Shown here piece after piece: positions 17,264 to 26,250 of a stretch of DNA of 64,000 bases (position 1 is the stretch's first letter; every line of letters begins with the position of its first letter). The stretch is from Haloarchaeobius iranensis. Its GTDB lineage: Archaea > Halobacteriota > Halobacteria > Halobacteriales > Natrialbaceae. The DNA lies in contig NZ_FNIA01000003.1 in assembly GCF_900103505.1 (NCBI RefSeq), forward strand, positions 62,001-126,000. The letters are read 5' to 3'. Below the pieces are notes generated by a model. The model did no database searches and was not told where the DNA came from. It saw only the letters and a list, made by a program, of their open reading frames with translations. Position numbers and translations under genes: made by a program.

Positions 17264-18946
17264 ATGGAGCCCCTCCCCGACGTGTCGACTGTCCGTATCG
17301 GCTACGTACTGGCGTTCACCGTCGCCACCGTCGCCACCCTCGGGTCGGTCCCGCGAGCCCGCACCATCGACCACGAGGGGACCCGACGGGGCCTCGTCGG
17401 GGTGCTGGTCGCGAGCGGTCTCTGGGCCGCGACCCACGCGGCCTTCGTCGCGCTGCCACCCGGTGAACCGGCACGCGTCGTCTACATCGGTGGTCTCGCG
17501 GTCGGCTTCTCGACGGTGTTCGCCTGGCTCTACTTCTGCTCTGCGTACACCGGCCGAGACCTCCACCGCGACCCGGTCCTGCGGCGAGTCGGGCTCGGGA
17601 CGTACCTCGCCGTCGTGCTGGTCAAGCTCACGAACCCACTCCACGGCTACTACTTCACGGTCGAGCCGGTGTCGACACCGTTCAGCCACCTCGCGGTCCA
17701 GCAGGGCGTCCTGCACTGGGTGGCCACCGGGCTCTCCTACGTGCTCGCGGGCGTCGGCCTGTTCATGTTGTTCGAGCGCTTCCGCGACGCGAACTACGAC
17801 ACGAGGGGCGTCTCCGGCCTCGTCGCGCTGACCGCCGTGCCGGTCGCCGCCGACCTCCTCGGCTACGCGACGCCGGTGCTGCTCGACGTCATCTACGCGC
17901 CGCTCGGCGTCGCCGCCTTCGCCGTCGGCGTCCTCTACGTCTACGACGACCGGTTCCTCTCCGTCCAGCTGACCGGCGACGTTGGCGACGGCATCGTCCT
18001 CCTCGACGACGACCGCCGCGTCGTGGAGGCCAACGACGGCGCCCGGGTGCTGTTCCCCGACCTCCGGGGCGCGAGCGGTCGCCCCGCCTCGGCCGTCGAC
18101 GGACTGTCGGCGGCACTCGATGCCGACGGGAGTATCGTCGACCGGCCCGTGGACGGCGAGACCCGGCACTTCCTGGTGAACGCGAGCAGCTTCTCGCTGG
18201 GCGGGAGCGACATCGGCCGCCTCCTTCTGTTCTCGGACGTGACCCGCATCGAACGCGAGCGACGGGAGGTCGCGCGCCACAACGACCAGCTGGAGGGGTT
18301 CACCGAGGGCATCCGTCACGAACTGCGCAACGCGGTCGCCGTCGTCGAGGGCTACGTCGACCTCGCGGCCGACAGACTCGACGCTGGCGAGGTGACACGG
18401 GCCAACGAGGCGTTGCAGGAGGCCTCGGGGATGGCGGCACGGATGAGCCGTACCGTCGACGACCTCGCGACGGTCGCAGAGCACGGCCGCACCGTCGACG
18501 ACACAACCTGGGTCGACTTCCGTGACGCGGTCGCAGAAGCACGGGACCAGGTCGACACCGGGGACGCCAGCGTGGTGGTCGTCGGGGACGGGCAGGTCGC
18601 GGCGGACCCGACGCGCCTCCAGCAGCTGTTCGAGAACGCGCTCCGGTTCGCGAGCCGAGAGGGGTCGACGACCGTCCGGCTCGAGCTCCGCGAGGACGGG
18701 TTCGTCGTCACCGACGACGGCACGACCGACCCCGACGCGGACCCCGAGGCGTTCTTCGACTACGGCGACGCCGTACCGACCGCCAGCGCCACCGTCACGC
18801 TGCCGACCGTCCGGACGCTGGCCCGCGTCCACGGCTGGTCGGCCACGGTCGACACCACCTACGAGACGGGTGTCCGGGTCGTCGTCGAGGGCGTCGATGT
18901 GCGCCTCGTCGAGGCGGAGACGGAGGCGGCGGCCGACGAGCGCTGA
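17264..18946 (+). CDS. Membrane histidine kinase (7TM type)
   Basis: A 560-residue sensor kinase. Residues ~10-235 hold seven hydrophobic segments, matching the 7TM N-terminal region of haloarchaeal histidine kinases. A PAS-like segment (GIVLLDDDRRVVEANDGARVLF) follows. The phospho-acceptor helix contains IRHELRN (His ~ residue 352). The ATPase domain keeps the N-box (LFENALRFAS), but the G1 box is shortened to VTDDGT and no clear glycine-rich lid is seen, so catalysis may be weak. No response regulator is adjacent. It converges with the GMC gene, five bases apart. Confidence 0.87.
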   Translation: MEPLPDVSTVRIGYVLAFTVATVATLGSVPRARTIDHEGTRRGLVGVLVASGLWAATHAAFVALPPGEPARVVYIGGLAVGFSTVFAWLYFCSAYTGRDLHRDPVLRRVGLGTYLAVVLVKLTNPLHGYYFTVEPVSTPFSHLAVQQGVLHWVATGLSYVLAGVGLFMLFERFRDANYDTRGVSGLVALTAVPVAADLLGYATPVLLDVIYAPLGVAAFAVGVLYVYDDRFLSVQLTGDVGDGIVLLDDDRRVVEANDGARVLFPDLRGASGRPASAVDGLSAALDADGSIVDRPVDGETRHFLVNASSFSLGGSDIGRLLLFSDVTRIERERREVARHNDQLEGFTEGIRHELRNAVAVVEGYVDLAADRLDAGEVTRANEALQEASGMAARMSRTVDDLATVAEHGRTVDDTTWVDFRDAVAEARDQVDTGDASVVVVGDGQVAADPTRLQQLFENALRFASREGSTTVRLELREDGFVVTDDGTTDPDADPEAFFDYGDAVPTASATVTLPTVRTLARVHGWSATVDTTYETGVRVVVEGVDVRLVEAETEAAADER

Positions 18947-18951
18947 CCGGC

Positions 18952-20568
18952 TCAGAGCGCTTCGGAGACGGCGTCGGCGGCCCGAAGCGCCAGCGCGGCG
19001 ATGGTCAGCGTCGGGTTCAACGCGCCGCCGGTGACGAACGTCGAGGAGGAGGCTATCCAGCAGTTGTCGAGGTCGTGGGTCCGCAGTCGCGGGTTCACGA
19101 CGCTCTCGTCGGGGTCGGTACCCATCCGCGTCGTCCCCATGTGATGGAAGGCAGGCCCCGTCGCCTCCGGGCCGGTGGTCCAGTCCACGTCGACGCCGAG
19201 CTCGTCCATGATGGCCGCCTGCGTCTCGTTGGCCGCCTCGATGGTCCGCCGCTCGCGTTCGCCGAGCGACCAGTGTATATCGGGGACAGGGTTGCCGTGG
19301 TCGTCGGTCACGTCCGGGTTCAGCGTCACCCGGTTCTCCGCGCGTGGCGGCTGCCCACAGAGCCCGCCCATCGCGATGCGGTTGCCGTAGGTATCACGTA
19401 TCTCCTCGGCGAGGGCGTCGCCCCAGGCGGCCTCGCTCTCGGTCGAGAGCGCGACGTCCACCGGGGACGGGCCGGCGTAGTTGAGGAACTCGAGCTTGTA
19501 CGGGCCGACCGACCCGTCCACCTCGTCGTAGAACTGGTGGGACTCGCTGGTGATGAAGCCGACGTGTTTCTGCCGGGTCGGCGCGTCCAGCTCGCCGCCC
19601 ATCCCGGCGAACAGGTGGTCCATGAAGTAGCGCCCGACCGCGCCCGAGGAGTTGGCGAGGCCGTCCGGGTGCTGTGTCGAACGGGAGAGCAGGAGCAGTC
19701 GCGGGATCTCGATGCCGCCGGCCGCGAGCACGAACTGCCGGGCCTCCTGGCGGTGCTCCGCCCCGTCGGGGGTCGCGTAGACGACTGCCTCGACCGTCTC
19801 TCCGGAGCGGTCGTGTTCGATGCGCTGGACGGGCGCGCGGTCGATGACGCGGGCTCCCTCCTCCTCCTCTGCCTTCGAGACGTGGACCGTCGCGTCGTAC
19901 TTCGCCCCCGACGGACAGACGGGCTTGCAGGTGCCGTAGCCCTGGCACGCGCTCCGGCCGTCGTGTGCCTCGGAGTTCCGGGCGTTGGGCGCCGAGTGCA
20001 TCGCGATGCCGAGCTCCTCGCAGGCGTCGGCGAACAGCGAGTCGGAGTACGACGGCCGGAACGCCGGCATCGGGAAGGGCTCCGAACGCGGGGGCGCGAA
20101 CGGGTTGTCGTCGGCCCCGGCGACGCCCAGCTCCGCCTCGGCCTCGGCGTAGTACGGCTGCAGGTCGTCGTAGCCGATGGGCCAGTCGCGCTCGACGCCG
20201 TGGCGGCTCCGGCGCTCGAAGTCCGACTCGTGGAGCCGGAACACCATCCCCTGCCAGTGCAGCGTCGTCCCGCCGACCCCCTTCACCCGCGCCGCGTTGA
20301 GCGGATAGTGCTCCTCGCCCGCGTTCGTGTACGCGTCGCGCGGGCCGCCCATATCCCACACGTCTTCTGGGCCGTGACTCGGCCGGATATGCCGTTCCAT
20401 CCGTTCGAGCCGGTTGGCGGGGTCGAACCGCGGCCCGGCCTCCAGCACGACCACGTCGTAGCCCTCGCTGGCGAGCCGGTGGGCGACGAGCGCGCCCGCC
20501 GGCCCCGCCCCGACGATGCAGACGTCGGTCCGCGGTGACGGCGTCCGGTCCACGTCCCCCCGGCTCAT
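18952..20568 (-). CDS. GMC-family FAD oxidoreductase (gluconate dehydrogenase-like large subunit)
   Basis: A 538-residue flavoprotein. The FAD Rossmann motif CIVGAGPAGALVAHRLASEG is at residues ~17-36. GVGGTTLHWQGM is the GMC signature 1 region, and the C-terminal HHMGTTRMG and GGALNPTLTIAAL segments carry catalytic-site and FAD-binding elements. A cysteine cluster CQGYGTCKPVCPSGAKYD sits near residue 210, as in gluconate/2-keto-gluconate-type dehydrogenases. There is no signal peptide; the Tat-signal-bearing small subunit encoded just upstream (4-bp overlap) probably exports it as a complex. The substrate is likely a sugar acid or alcohol. Confidence 0.9.
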   Translation of the reverse strand: MSRGDVDRTPSPRTDVCIVGAGPAGALVAHRLASEGYDVVVLEAGPRFDPANRLERMERHIRPSHGPEDVWDMGGPRDAYTNAGEEHYPLNAARVKGVGGTTLHWQGMVFRLHESDFERRSRHGVERDWPIGYDDLQPYYAEAEAELGVAGADDNPFAPPRSEPFPMPAFRPSYSDSLFADACEELGIAMHSAPNARNSEAHDGRSACQGYGTCKPVCPSGAKYDATVHVSKAEEEEGARVIDRAPVQRIEHDRSGETVEAVVYATPDGAEHRQEARQFVLAAGGIEIPRLLLLSRSTQHPDGLANSSGAVGRYFMDHLFAGMGGELDAPTRQKHVGFITSESHQFYDEVDGSVGPYKLEFLNYAGPSPVDVALSTESEAAWGDALAEEIRDTYGNRIAMGGLCGQPPRAENRVTLNPDVTDDHGNPVPDIHWSLGERERRTIEAANETQAAIMDELGVDVDWTTGPEATGPAFHHMGTTRMGTDPDESVVNPRLRTHDLDNCWIASSSTFVTGGALNPTLTIAALALRAADAVSEAL

Positions 20569-21089
20569 GCGTCCGGCCCCCGCTGGTAGCTCGCCGTCCC
20601 ACCCGGGTGGCCGATTGGGTTCTCGGTCCCGACAAGCGAGCCCCCCGTCGGCGAGGTGTAGAAGGCGTACAGCAGCTCGTTCACGACGTAGTACCTGACC
20701 CGCGCGGGGGGCCGGCCCGCCGGGTCCGGCGGGATGGCGTCGGCTCCGAGCTGGCGGAGCGTCGCGTCCCGGTCCTCGCGGTCGAGCGTCGCGAACGGTC
20801 CGTCGAACCAGCTCTCGGCCCGCTCGTCGACGACGGCGAGCGCGTCGGCCATGCCGGCGCGGTAGTCTGGCCTGTCCGCGGTCCTGCCGGCGGCGAACGT
20901 CTCGACGAACTCGCGGACCCCGTCGACCTCGGTCGGGTACAGCACCTCGGCGACGGCGACCAGCGTGTCCACGTCGACGGCCGGCTCCGCTCGCTGGTCG
21001 TCGAGTCGCGAGACCGCCGCCGCGCCGGCACCGACGACGATGCCGGTCGACGCCAGCGCGGCCAGCGCGTCCCGCCTGGTCAGCTCCAT
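20565..21089 (-). CDS. Gluconate 2-dehydrogenase subunit 3-like, Tat-exported
   Basis: A 174-residue protein with a Tat signal (TRRDALAALASTG, residues 4-16) and the body of the gluconate dehydrogenase subunit 3 family (VAEVLYPTEVDG near residue 48; a conserved C-terminal tail with TSPTGGSLVGTENPIGHPGG). It partners the GMC flavoprotein: its stop overlaps the GMC start (ATGA). A TATA element overlapping the stop codon of the preceding FAH gene gives this pair its own leaderless promoter. The cytochrome subunit known from bacteria is absent here. Confidence 0.87.
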   Translation of the reverse strand: MELTRRDALAALASTGIVVGAGAAAVSRLDDQRAEPAVDVDTLVAVAEVLYPTEVDGVREFVETFAAGRTADRPDYRAGMADALAVVDERAESWFDGPFATLDREDRDATLRQLGADAIPPDPAGRPPARVRYYVVNELLYAFYTSPTGGSLVGTENPIGHPGGTASYQRGPDA

Positions 21090-21106
21090 CTCTGACGCGA
21101 TTAGGC

Positions 21107-21119
21107 CGACCTAAAACTT
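21107..21119 (-). promoter_or_regulatory. TATA box of the GMC operon
   Basis: CTTAAGTTTTAGG on the coding strand lies ~24 bp before the ATG at 21089 and overlaps the TAA stop of the upstream FAH-family gene. Confidence 0.5.
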
Positions 21120-21855
21120 AAGCGCTGGGAATCTCCACGGTGTGTTCGAGCCGCCCGACGCCCTCTACCTCGATGGCGACCTCGTCGCCGTCCGCGAGCT
21201 TCCCGACGCCCTCCGGCGTGCCGGTGGCGATGACGTCGCCGGGTTCGAGCGTCATGTAGCTCGTTATCTCGGCGACGAGTTCGGGCACGGAGAAGAGCAT
21301 CAGCTCGCGGCTCGCGTCCTGTCGGAGCTCGCCGTTGCAGTACGACCGCACGGCGGCGTCCTCGGGCACCTCGTCGGGCGACGCCAGCACCGGGCCGAGC
21401 GGGGCTGCCCCGTCGAACGCCTTCCCGCGCACCCAGTTCGTCTCCCGACGCTGGTCGTCCCGGTTCGAGAGGTCGTTCACGCACGTAAAGCCCGCGACCA
21501 CGTCCATCGCGTCGGCCTCGGCCACGTTCTTGGCCTGCTCCCCGATGACGACGCCGAGCTCGGCCTCGAAGTCGAGCCGGTCCTTGCCGGCCGGCAGCGT
21601 CACCTCGCTGCCGTGGCTCGCGACGGTGTTCGGTCCCTTCAGGAACAGCAGCGGCCGGTCGGGGACATCGTTCCCCATCTCGTCGGCGTGCTCGGCGTAG
21701 TTCCGCCCGACGCAGACGATCTTCGTCGGCTCGCAGGGCGCGAGCACGTCCACCTCGTCCTCGTCGAACGTCCGGTCGCCGAACACGATGACTCCGTCCT
21801 CCCACTCGCCGTACCGGACTGCACCCGCCGGGTCGCGAAAGCGTACGCGTCTCAT
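21118..21855 (-). CDS. Fumarylacetoacetate hydrolase family protein
   Basis: A 245-residue FAH-fold enzyme. The signature CVGRNYAEHADEMGN (residues ~48-62) and metal-site elements (DFEAELGVVIG for two Glu; CVNDLSNRD for an Asp) are present, with the C-terminal LEPGDVIATGTPEGVG loop. Family members hydrolyse or decarboxylate acylpyruvates and related catabolic diketo acids; the true substrate is not deducible. The start MRRVRFRD is selected because TATA-like CCTTAACCGG on the coding strand is 28 bp upstream (21879-21888). Confidence 0.9.
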   Translation of the reverse strand: MRRVRFRDPAGAVRYGEWEDGVIVFGDRTFDEDEVDVLAPCEPTKIVCVGRNYAEHADEMGNDVPDRPLLFLKGPNTVASHGSEVTLPAGKDRLDFEAELGVVIGEQAKNVAEADAMDVVAGFTCVNDLSNRDDQRRETNWVRGKAFDGAAPLGPVLASPDEVPEDAAVRSYCNGELRQDASRELMLFSVPELVAEITSYMTLEPGDVIATGTPEGVGKLADGDEVAIEVEGVGRLEHTVEIPSA

Positions 21856-21947
21856 GCCCGGAGTCTGGCGCGGGGACCGGTTAAGGGTTGAGGAGGCGGT
21901 GAGTTCCGCGTGTGCGAGCGGCTGCCGGATTCCGGAGGGAACGGAAG

Positions 21948-21957
21948 GTTTAAAATT
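21948..21957 (+). promoter_or_regulatory. TATA box of tRNA-Glu
   Basis: GTTTAAAATT, ~28 bp upstream of the first tRNA base: a strong archaeal TATA element. Confidence 0.6.
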
Positions 21958-21980
21958 GCCGACCGGGAACGAACTGATGC

Positions 21981-22055
<75 letters not shown>

Positions 22056-22135
22056 TGCTTTTGAGCGACGAAGAAGTGAGTGCGGAGCACAGCGACGGGG
22101 GAAGACACTTCACGCTTCACGGACCAGCCCGATAC

Positions 22136-22375
22136 ATGACAGAGGCCCTCCTCCGTTCCATCCGGCGGTGGCTCATCACCATCGCCCTCCTGCTGGCTGT
22201 CCTCCTCCGCTACCAGACCACCGGGAGTACCGCGCCGGAATCGGTCGACCCCATCGTGAACGCGGTCGCGACGGCCGTCGCGTTCGTCGCGGCGCTCTGG
22301 CTCTGGCACTCGTTCCGCGGTGCAACGGGAGCCGACACCGCGGGTGAGGAGGCCTCGTCGACGGCCGAGAACTGA
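22136..22375 (+). CDS. Small two-helix membrane protein
   Basis: A 79-residue protein with two hydrophobic helices (LITIALLLAVLL, residues ~13-24; VNAVATAVAFVAALWLW, ~42-58) and a short acidic tail. Start MTEALLRS. It lies 80 bp after tRNA-Glu and converges with the dppC-like gene, one base apart. I know no function; the composition and helix pair make it a credible gene. Confidence 0.7.
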   Translation: MTEALLRSIRRWLITIALLLAVLLRYQTTGSTAPESVDPIVNAVATAVAFVAALWLWHSFRGATGADTAGEEASSTAEN

Positions 22376-22376
22376 G

Positions 22377-23582
22377 CTACCCCGACCGTGGGTCGAGCGC
22401 GTCGCGGAGCACGTCCCCGACGATCGAACAGGCGACGACCGTCAGCGTCAGCGCCGCGATCGGGAGGAGCACGGGCCACCAGACCTCGGGGAACTCCGCG
22501 AAGGTGCCGTGGAGCCCGCTCGAGATGGTCTCGCCCCACGAGACGACCATGATGTCGTTCAGGTCCATGTAGGAGATGGCAGCCTCGGCGAGGATGATGA
22601 GCGGTATCTGTCGCGTCAGCCCGGTGACGACGGCGTTCGAGACGTTCGGGACGATGTGTCTGCCGACGACCGCGAGGTCCGACGCCCCGGCGCTCCTGGC
22701 GGCGAGGACGTAGCCCATCTCGCGGCGCTGGACCGCCTCCGAGCGGACGAGCCTGGCGAGCCCGCCCCAGGAGAGCAGCCCGAAGACGAGCACGAACAGG
22801 AACAGCGACCGGCCCCAGTACGAGAGCACGATGTAGGCGACGAACGCCGGGATGGTCTGCTGGACGTCGACGTAGCCCATCAACGCGGAGTCGAGGCGAC
22901 CGCCGACGTAGCCGGCGACGGTCCCCACGGCCGTCGCGACGGGCACGATGATGGTCGCCGTGACGAGCGAGACCTTCACCGCGACGTGGGCACCGGAGAC
23001 GAGCAGGGCCCACATGTCGTAGCCGAAGGAGTCCGTGCCGAGGGGGTACTGCCAGGAGCCGTAGCAGAACGCCCGGGTCTCGGGCCCGACGCAGGGCGTG
23101 GCGAACTGTGCCGGCCCGCGGGCGAAGACGGGGGGCTGGTACGAGTGGCTGAAGTTCACGTCCGGCGTCCAGACGAACGGGCCGACCAGCCCGACGACGA
23201 ACACGACGACGAGGTAGCCGAGGCAGGCCAACGCGACCGGACGGCGTCGGAACTCGCGCCAGAGGCGCCCTCTGAGCCCGGCGTCGACGAGGAGCGGCCA
23301 GACGACGTAGCAGCCGAACGTCAGCAGGGACAGGAGGAACAGCCAGTCGAGCCGGCCGAGGTCCCACGTCAGCGGGGTGACGAGGAAGAACCCGAGGTCG
23401 ACCCGGGGACCCACCGCCACGAGGGTCGGGCGGCCGTGGACGAGGAACGTGTCGTAGAGGAAGCCGAGCCCCAGCAGCAGGAGGCCGATGGTGTACGTGA
23501 GCGTCCGCGGGGAGAACCGACGGCGTCTCGCGGCGACCTCGTCCCAGTCGACGTCCTCGAAGCGACTGCCGGTGTCGCTCAT
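22377..23582 (-). CDS. ABC transporter permease, DppC-like
   Basis: A 401-residue permease of the dipeptide/oligopeptide/nickel type. About seven membrane segments are visible; the C-terminal BPD domain carries the coupling motif (EAVQRREMGYVLAARSAGAS, residues ~275-295). The N-terminal ~110 residues add two extra membrane segments ahead of the usual DppC core. The gene is read away from the dppB-like gene, and no ATPase or binding protein is nearby. A 17-codon frame immediately upstream ends in an ATGA overlap with this start. Confidence 0.87.
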   Translation of the reverse strand: MSDTGSRFEDVDWDEVAARRRRFSPRTLTYTIGLLLLGLGFLYDTFLVHGRPTLVAVGPRVDLGFFLVTPLTWDLGRLDWLFLLSLLTFGCYVVWPLLVDAGLRGRLWREFRRRPVALACLGYLVVVFVVGLVGPFVWTPDVNFSHSYQPPVFARGPAQFATPCVGPETRAFCYGSWQYPLGTDSFGYDMWALLVSGAHVAVKVSLVTATIIVPVATAVGTVAGYVGGRLDSALMGYVDVQQTIPAFVAYIVLSYWGRSLFLFVLVFGLLSWGGLARLVRSEAVQRREMGYVLAARSAGASDLAVVGRHIVPNVSNAVVTGLTRQIPLIILAEAAISYMDLNDIMVVSWGETISSGLHGTFAEFPEVWWPVLLPIAALTLTVVACSIVGDVLRDALDPRSG

Positions 23583-23632
23583 GGCCGACTGTCGTCCGTG
23601 GCGACGCGGGCGTGCTCGTCCGTGGCGGCCAT
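23579..23632 (-). CDS. Possible 17-residue leader ORF coupled to dppC-like gene
   Basis: A short frame MAATDEHARVATDDSRP whose TGA overlaps the ATG of the permease gene (ATGA). The composition is typical for haloarchaeal coding sequence. It may be a translated leader for coupling, or just the 5' part of the message. Confidence 0.35.
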   Translation of the reverse strand: MAATDEHARVATDDSRP

Positions 23633-23732
23633 AGTCGGAGTGGGACGCGGACATTGTAAAGTGGTACCAAGACTCAAATAACCGTTTGACGTACCGGCGA
23701 CTATAACGGCCAGGTACGCGATTCCACCGACA

Positions 23733-23771
23733 ATGGGGCGAGCGACACGCCGCGCCCGTGGGCAGCCGTGA
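23733..23771 (+). CDS. Possible 12-residue leader ORF coupled to dppB-like gene
   Basis: A short frame MGRATRRARGQP whose TGA overlaps the GTG of the permease gene (GTGA). This mirrors the arrangement on the divergent dppC-like gene. Confidence 0.3.
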   Translation: MGRATRRARGQP

Positions 23772-24754
23772 GCCGACTGGGCTTTCTCGGCCGACGGTTC
23801 GCGTTCGCCGTCGCATCCACGTACGCCGTCATGACGGTCGCGTTCGCCGTCGTCGCGACGATGCCGGACCCGAACCTCGGGTGGCTGAGCCAGAGCCCGA
23901 ACGTCGAGGACCAGGCGGAGGCCGTCAACGCGGTCCGCGAGGCGAAGAACCTGAACGACCCGCTCCACGAGCGGTACCTCTCCTGGATCGTCGACGTGAC
24001 CATGCTGGACTGGGGGCGGTCCACGGGGCAGTTCGGTGGCGCCGTGAGCGGTCGGGCCGGCCCGCCCGTGACGGACCTCATCGCCGACGCGGTCCCCGTC
24101 ACACTTGCGTACGTGCTGCCCGCCGTCGTCGCCTCCTTCGCCATCGCCCTGGCCGTCGGCTCCTACGCCGCGTTGAAGCCGCACTCCCGGGTCGCCAAGG
24201 CCGTCTCCGCCGTCGGCTACCTCGGGCTCGGGATTCCGAACTTCTTCCTCGCCGAGCTCGCACTGCTCGCCGCCGCCGAGTGGTACGGCTGGCTGCCCGT
24301 CGGGTTCCCCTCCACGGTCTCGCTCACCCAGCCCGACACGCTCATCCCGTACCTGCTCCCCGCTGCCGTGCTGACGACGACGCTCGCCGCCGGACAGCTG
24401 CGGTACGTCCGCGCGGAGTCGGCCCACTACTTCGGCGAGGAGTTCGTCACCCTCGTCCGTGCGAAGGGGGCGTCGAACCTGCGGGTCGTCCGCCACGTCC
24501 TCCGGAACGCCGCGCTCCCGTTGCTCTCGCTCCTCGTCGCGGACCTCGTCAGCACGCTCGTCGTGCAGGTGTACGTCATCGAGTTCGTGTTCAACATCCC
24601 CGGGCTGGGCGACCTCGGGCTGCAGGCCATCCGCGACCGCGACATGCCGCTCATCCTCGGGACGACGATGGTCGTCGCCTACGTCGGCATCGCGGGCAAC
24701 TTCGCCCAGGACGTGGCCTACGCGTGGCTCGACCCGCGGGCCGCCGAAGAGTAG
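23768..24754 (+). CDS. ABC transporter permease, DppB-like
   Basis: A 328-residue permease with six membrane segments. The coupling loop is FVTLVRAKGASNLRVVRHVLRNA (residues ~228-250), and the C-terminal FVFNIPGLGDLGLQAI segment is diagnostic of DppB/OppB. The GTG at 23768 is the only reasonable start. It is divergent from its partner dppC-like gene, with a 185-bp region between them; in most genomes both are cotranscribed with a solute-binding protein and two ATPases, which are missing from the window. Confidence 0.88.
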   Translation: MSRLGFLGRRFAFAVASTYAVMTVAFAVVATMPDPNLGWLSQSPNVEDQAEAVNAVREAKNLNDPLHERYLSWIVDVTMLDWGRSTGQFGGAVSGRAGPPVTDLIADAVPVTLAYVLPAVVASFAIALAVGSYAALKPHSRVAKAVSAVGYLGLGIPNFFLAELALLAAAEWYGWLPVGFPSTVSLTQPDTLIPYLLPAAVLTTTLAAGQLRYVRAESAHYFGEEFVTLVRAKGASNLRVVRHVLRNAALPLLSLLVADLVSTLVVQVYVIEFVFNIPGLGDLGLQAIRDRDMPLILGTTMVVAYVGIAGNFAQDVAYAWLDPRAAEE

Positions 24755-24808
24755 CGAGACGGCCTCGAAAGTACTTTACCGGCGTAGGCGCGAGGTGACG
24801 GCAAGACC

Positions 24809-25339
24809 ATGTCCGACAAACCGGCGTCGATGTACCGGGAGATTTCCAAGCCCGCGTACACCCGACGCGAGTACATCACCGGCATCCCCGGCTCGAAGAT
24901 CGCACAGCACAAGATGGGCGACACCGCCAGCGACCCCGACGACTGGCCCGTCCAGATCACCCTCGTCCTCGAGGAGGAGTGCCAGCTGCGCCACGGCTCG
25001 CTCGAAGCCTCCCGCCTGTCGGCCAACCGCCACCTCATCAAGACCCTCGGCGAGGGCAACTACTCGATGATCCTGCGCAAGTTCCCGCACCACGTCATCC
25101 GCGAGAACAAGCAGGCCACCGGCGCCGGCGCCGACCGTGTCTCCGACGGCATGCGCCAGTCCTTCGGCAAGATCGTCGGCACCGCCGCCCGCGTCCAGAA
25201 AGGCGAGCGCCTGTTCACCTGCTGGTGCACCGTCGACCAGGCCGCCGAGGTCAAGGACGCCTTCCGCCGCGCCTACAACAAGATCTCCCCGCCCTGCCGC
25301 GTCGTCGTCGAACGTGGCGAGGACAAACTCATCGCGTAA
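24809..25339 (+). CDS. rpl10e: Ribosomal protein L10e (uL16)
   Basis: A 176-residue 50S protein of the L10e/uL16 family, full length. It begins [19 protein letters not shown], and the central [12 protein letters not shown] and [10 protein letters not shown] segments are typical of the archaeal protein, which sits near the peptidyl transferase centre and aminoacyl-tRNA path. Codon use is heavily C-ending, consistent with high expression. An upstream TACTTTACC (~24772-24780) is at a plausible TATA distance. Confidence 0.97.
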   Translation: MSDKPASMYREISKPAYTRREYITGIPGSKIAQHKMGDTASDPDDWPVQITLVLEEECQLRHGSLEASRLSANRHLIKTLGEGNYSMILRKFPHHVIRENKQATGAGADRVSDGMRQSFGKIVGTAARVQKGERLFTCWCTVDQAAEVKDAFRRAYNKISPPCRVVVERGEDKLIA

Positions 25340-25351
25340 CCCCGCGACTCC

Positions 25352-26002
25352 TTACTCCGTCCGTCGCCAGAACGCCCAGTCGCGAGACCGGATCGGGCCT
25401 GCGTCCGCAGTTCCGCCCGTCTGTCCGGCCAGTCGCTCGGTGCGGAGGTGGGCCGCCGCGGTGGCCGCGAGCGCTCCGGCGAACAGTCCGCCGTACGCGA
25501 ACCCCGGTAGCGAGGCGAGGGGCGGGACAGCGAGCCAGCCCAGCGCGACGACGACGACGAACGACGCGGCGAGTGCGAGGTAGCGCTTGCCCCATGCGCT
25601 TCCGGGGACGGCCGTCTCGACCAGTTGCTCGGTCAGGTACGGTGCGAACGCCGCGGTCATGTCGGTCCGGGCGACGGTGCCACGCGACTTGTCGTAACCG
25701 ACGATCCCGTTCTTCGCCAACGCCGGGAGGTGCGTCTGGACGAGCGAGGTGTAGACGCGCTTGCGCTGCTTGTACTCGAGAGCGGGCACGGGAACCCCAC
25801 ACTCTCGCGCGGCGACGTAGGCCGTCAGCTCGCGAACGGTCAGTTGTTCGGACGTCTGCAGTGCCCGCAGTACCGACCGTCGGCGCTGGTTGCTCAGCGT
25901 CTGGTAGACCACGTCGGTGCTCAGTTCCTGTCCACTCGTCGATGTTTCCGGCGATTCGAGCGTGCCGCTGCTCCCCCCATCGCCTTCGGCTACAGTATCC
26001 AT
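25352..26002 (-). CDS. DUF7344-type HTH membrane-linked regulator
   Basis: A 216-residue protein. Residues ~28-125 form a winged-helix domain (VVYQTLSNQRRRSVLRALQ, then YTSLVQTHLPALAKNGIVGYD) of the haloarchaeal DUF7344 kind. Two membrane helices follow (residues ~145-190). The layout suggests a membrane-tethered transcription regulator. The start is preceded by GGGGGAACAATG, very similar to GGGGGGACAATG before the second such gene at 28434. It converges with rpl10e, 12 bp apart. Confidence 0.83.
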   Translation of the reverse strand: MDTVAEGDGGSSGTLESPETSTSGQELSTDVVYQTLSNQRRRSVLRALQTSEQLTVRELTAYVAARECGVPVPALEYKQRKRVYTSLVQTHLPALAKNGIVGYDKSRGTVARTDMTAAFAPYLTEQLVETAVPGSAWGKRYLALAASFVVVVALGWLAVPPLASLPGFAYGGLFAGALAATAAAHLRTERLAGQTGGTADAGPIRSRDWAFWRRTE

Positions 26003-26250
26003 TGTTCCCCCAATATCACAGCGCACTTATGTGTCTTAACCGTGCCGGTGGTCGAGACCGCCGTTGCCACGGGGTGAGAATGGAGCGCTGGGTGCGAGAA
26101 AACGTTGACTCCAGGGGCTTCAGTGCCGTATATTTCCGCTACTTGGCCACGCCGGCTTACCGCTGGTACTGCTGTCATACCTATGTCGTGTAGCGGTGTA
26201 ATAGTACCGAGAGGTCGGCGCATCGAGCGACCGGCCCAGGAGACTTTACG

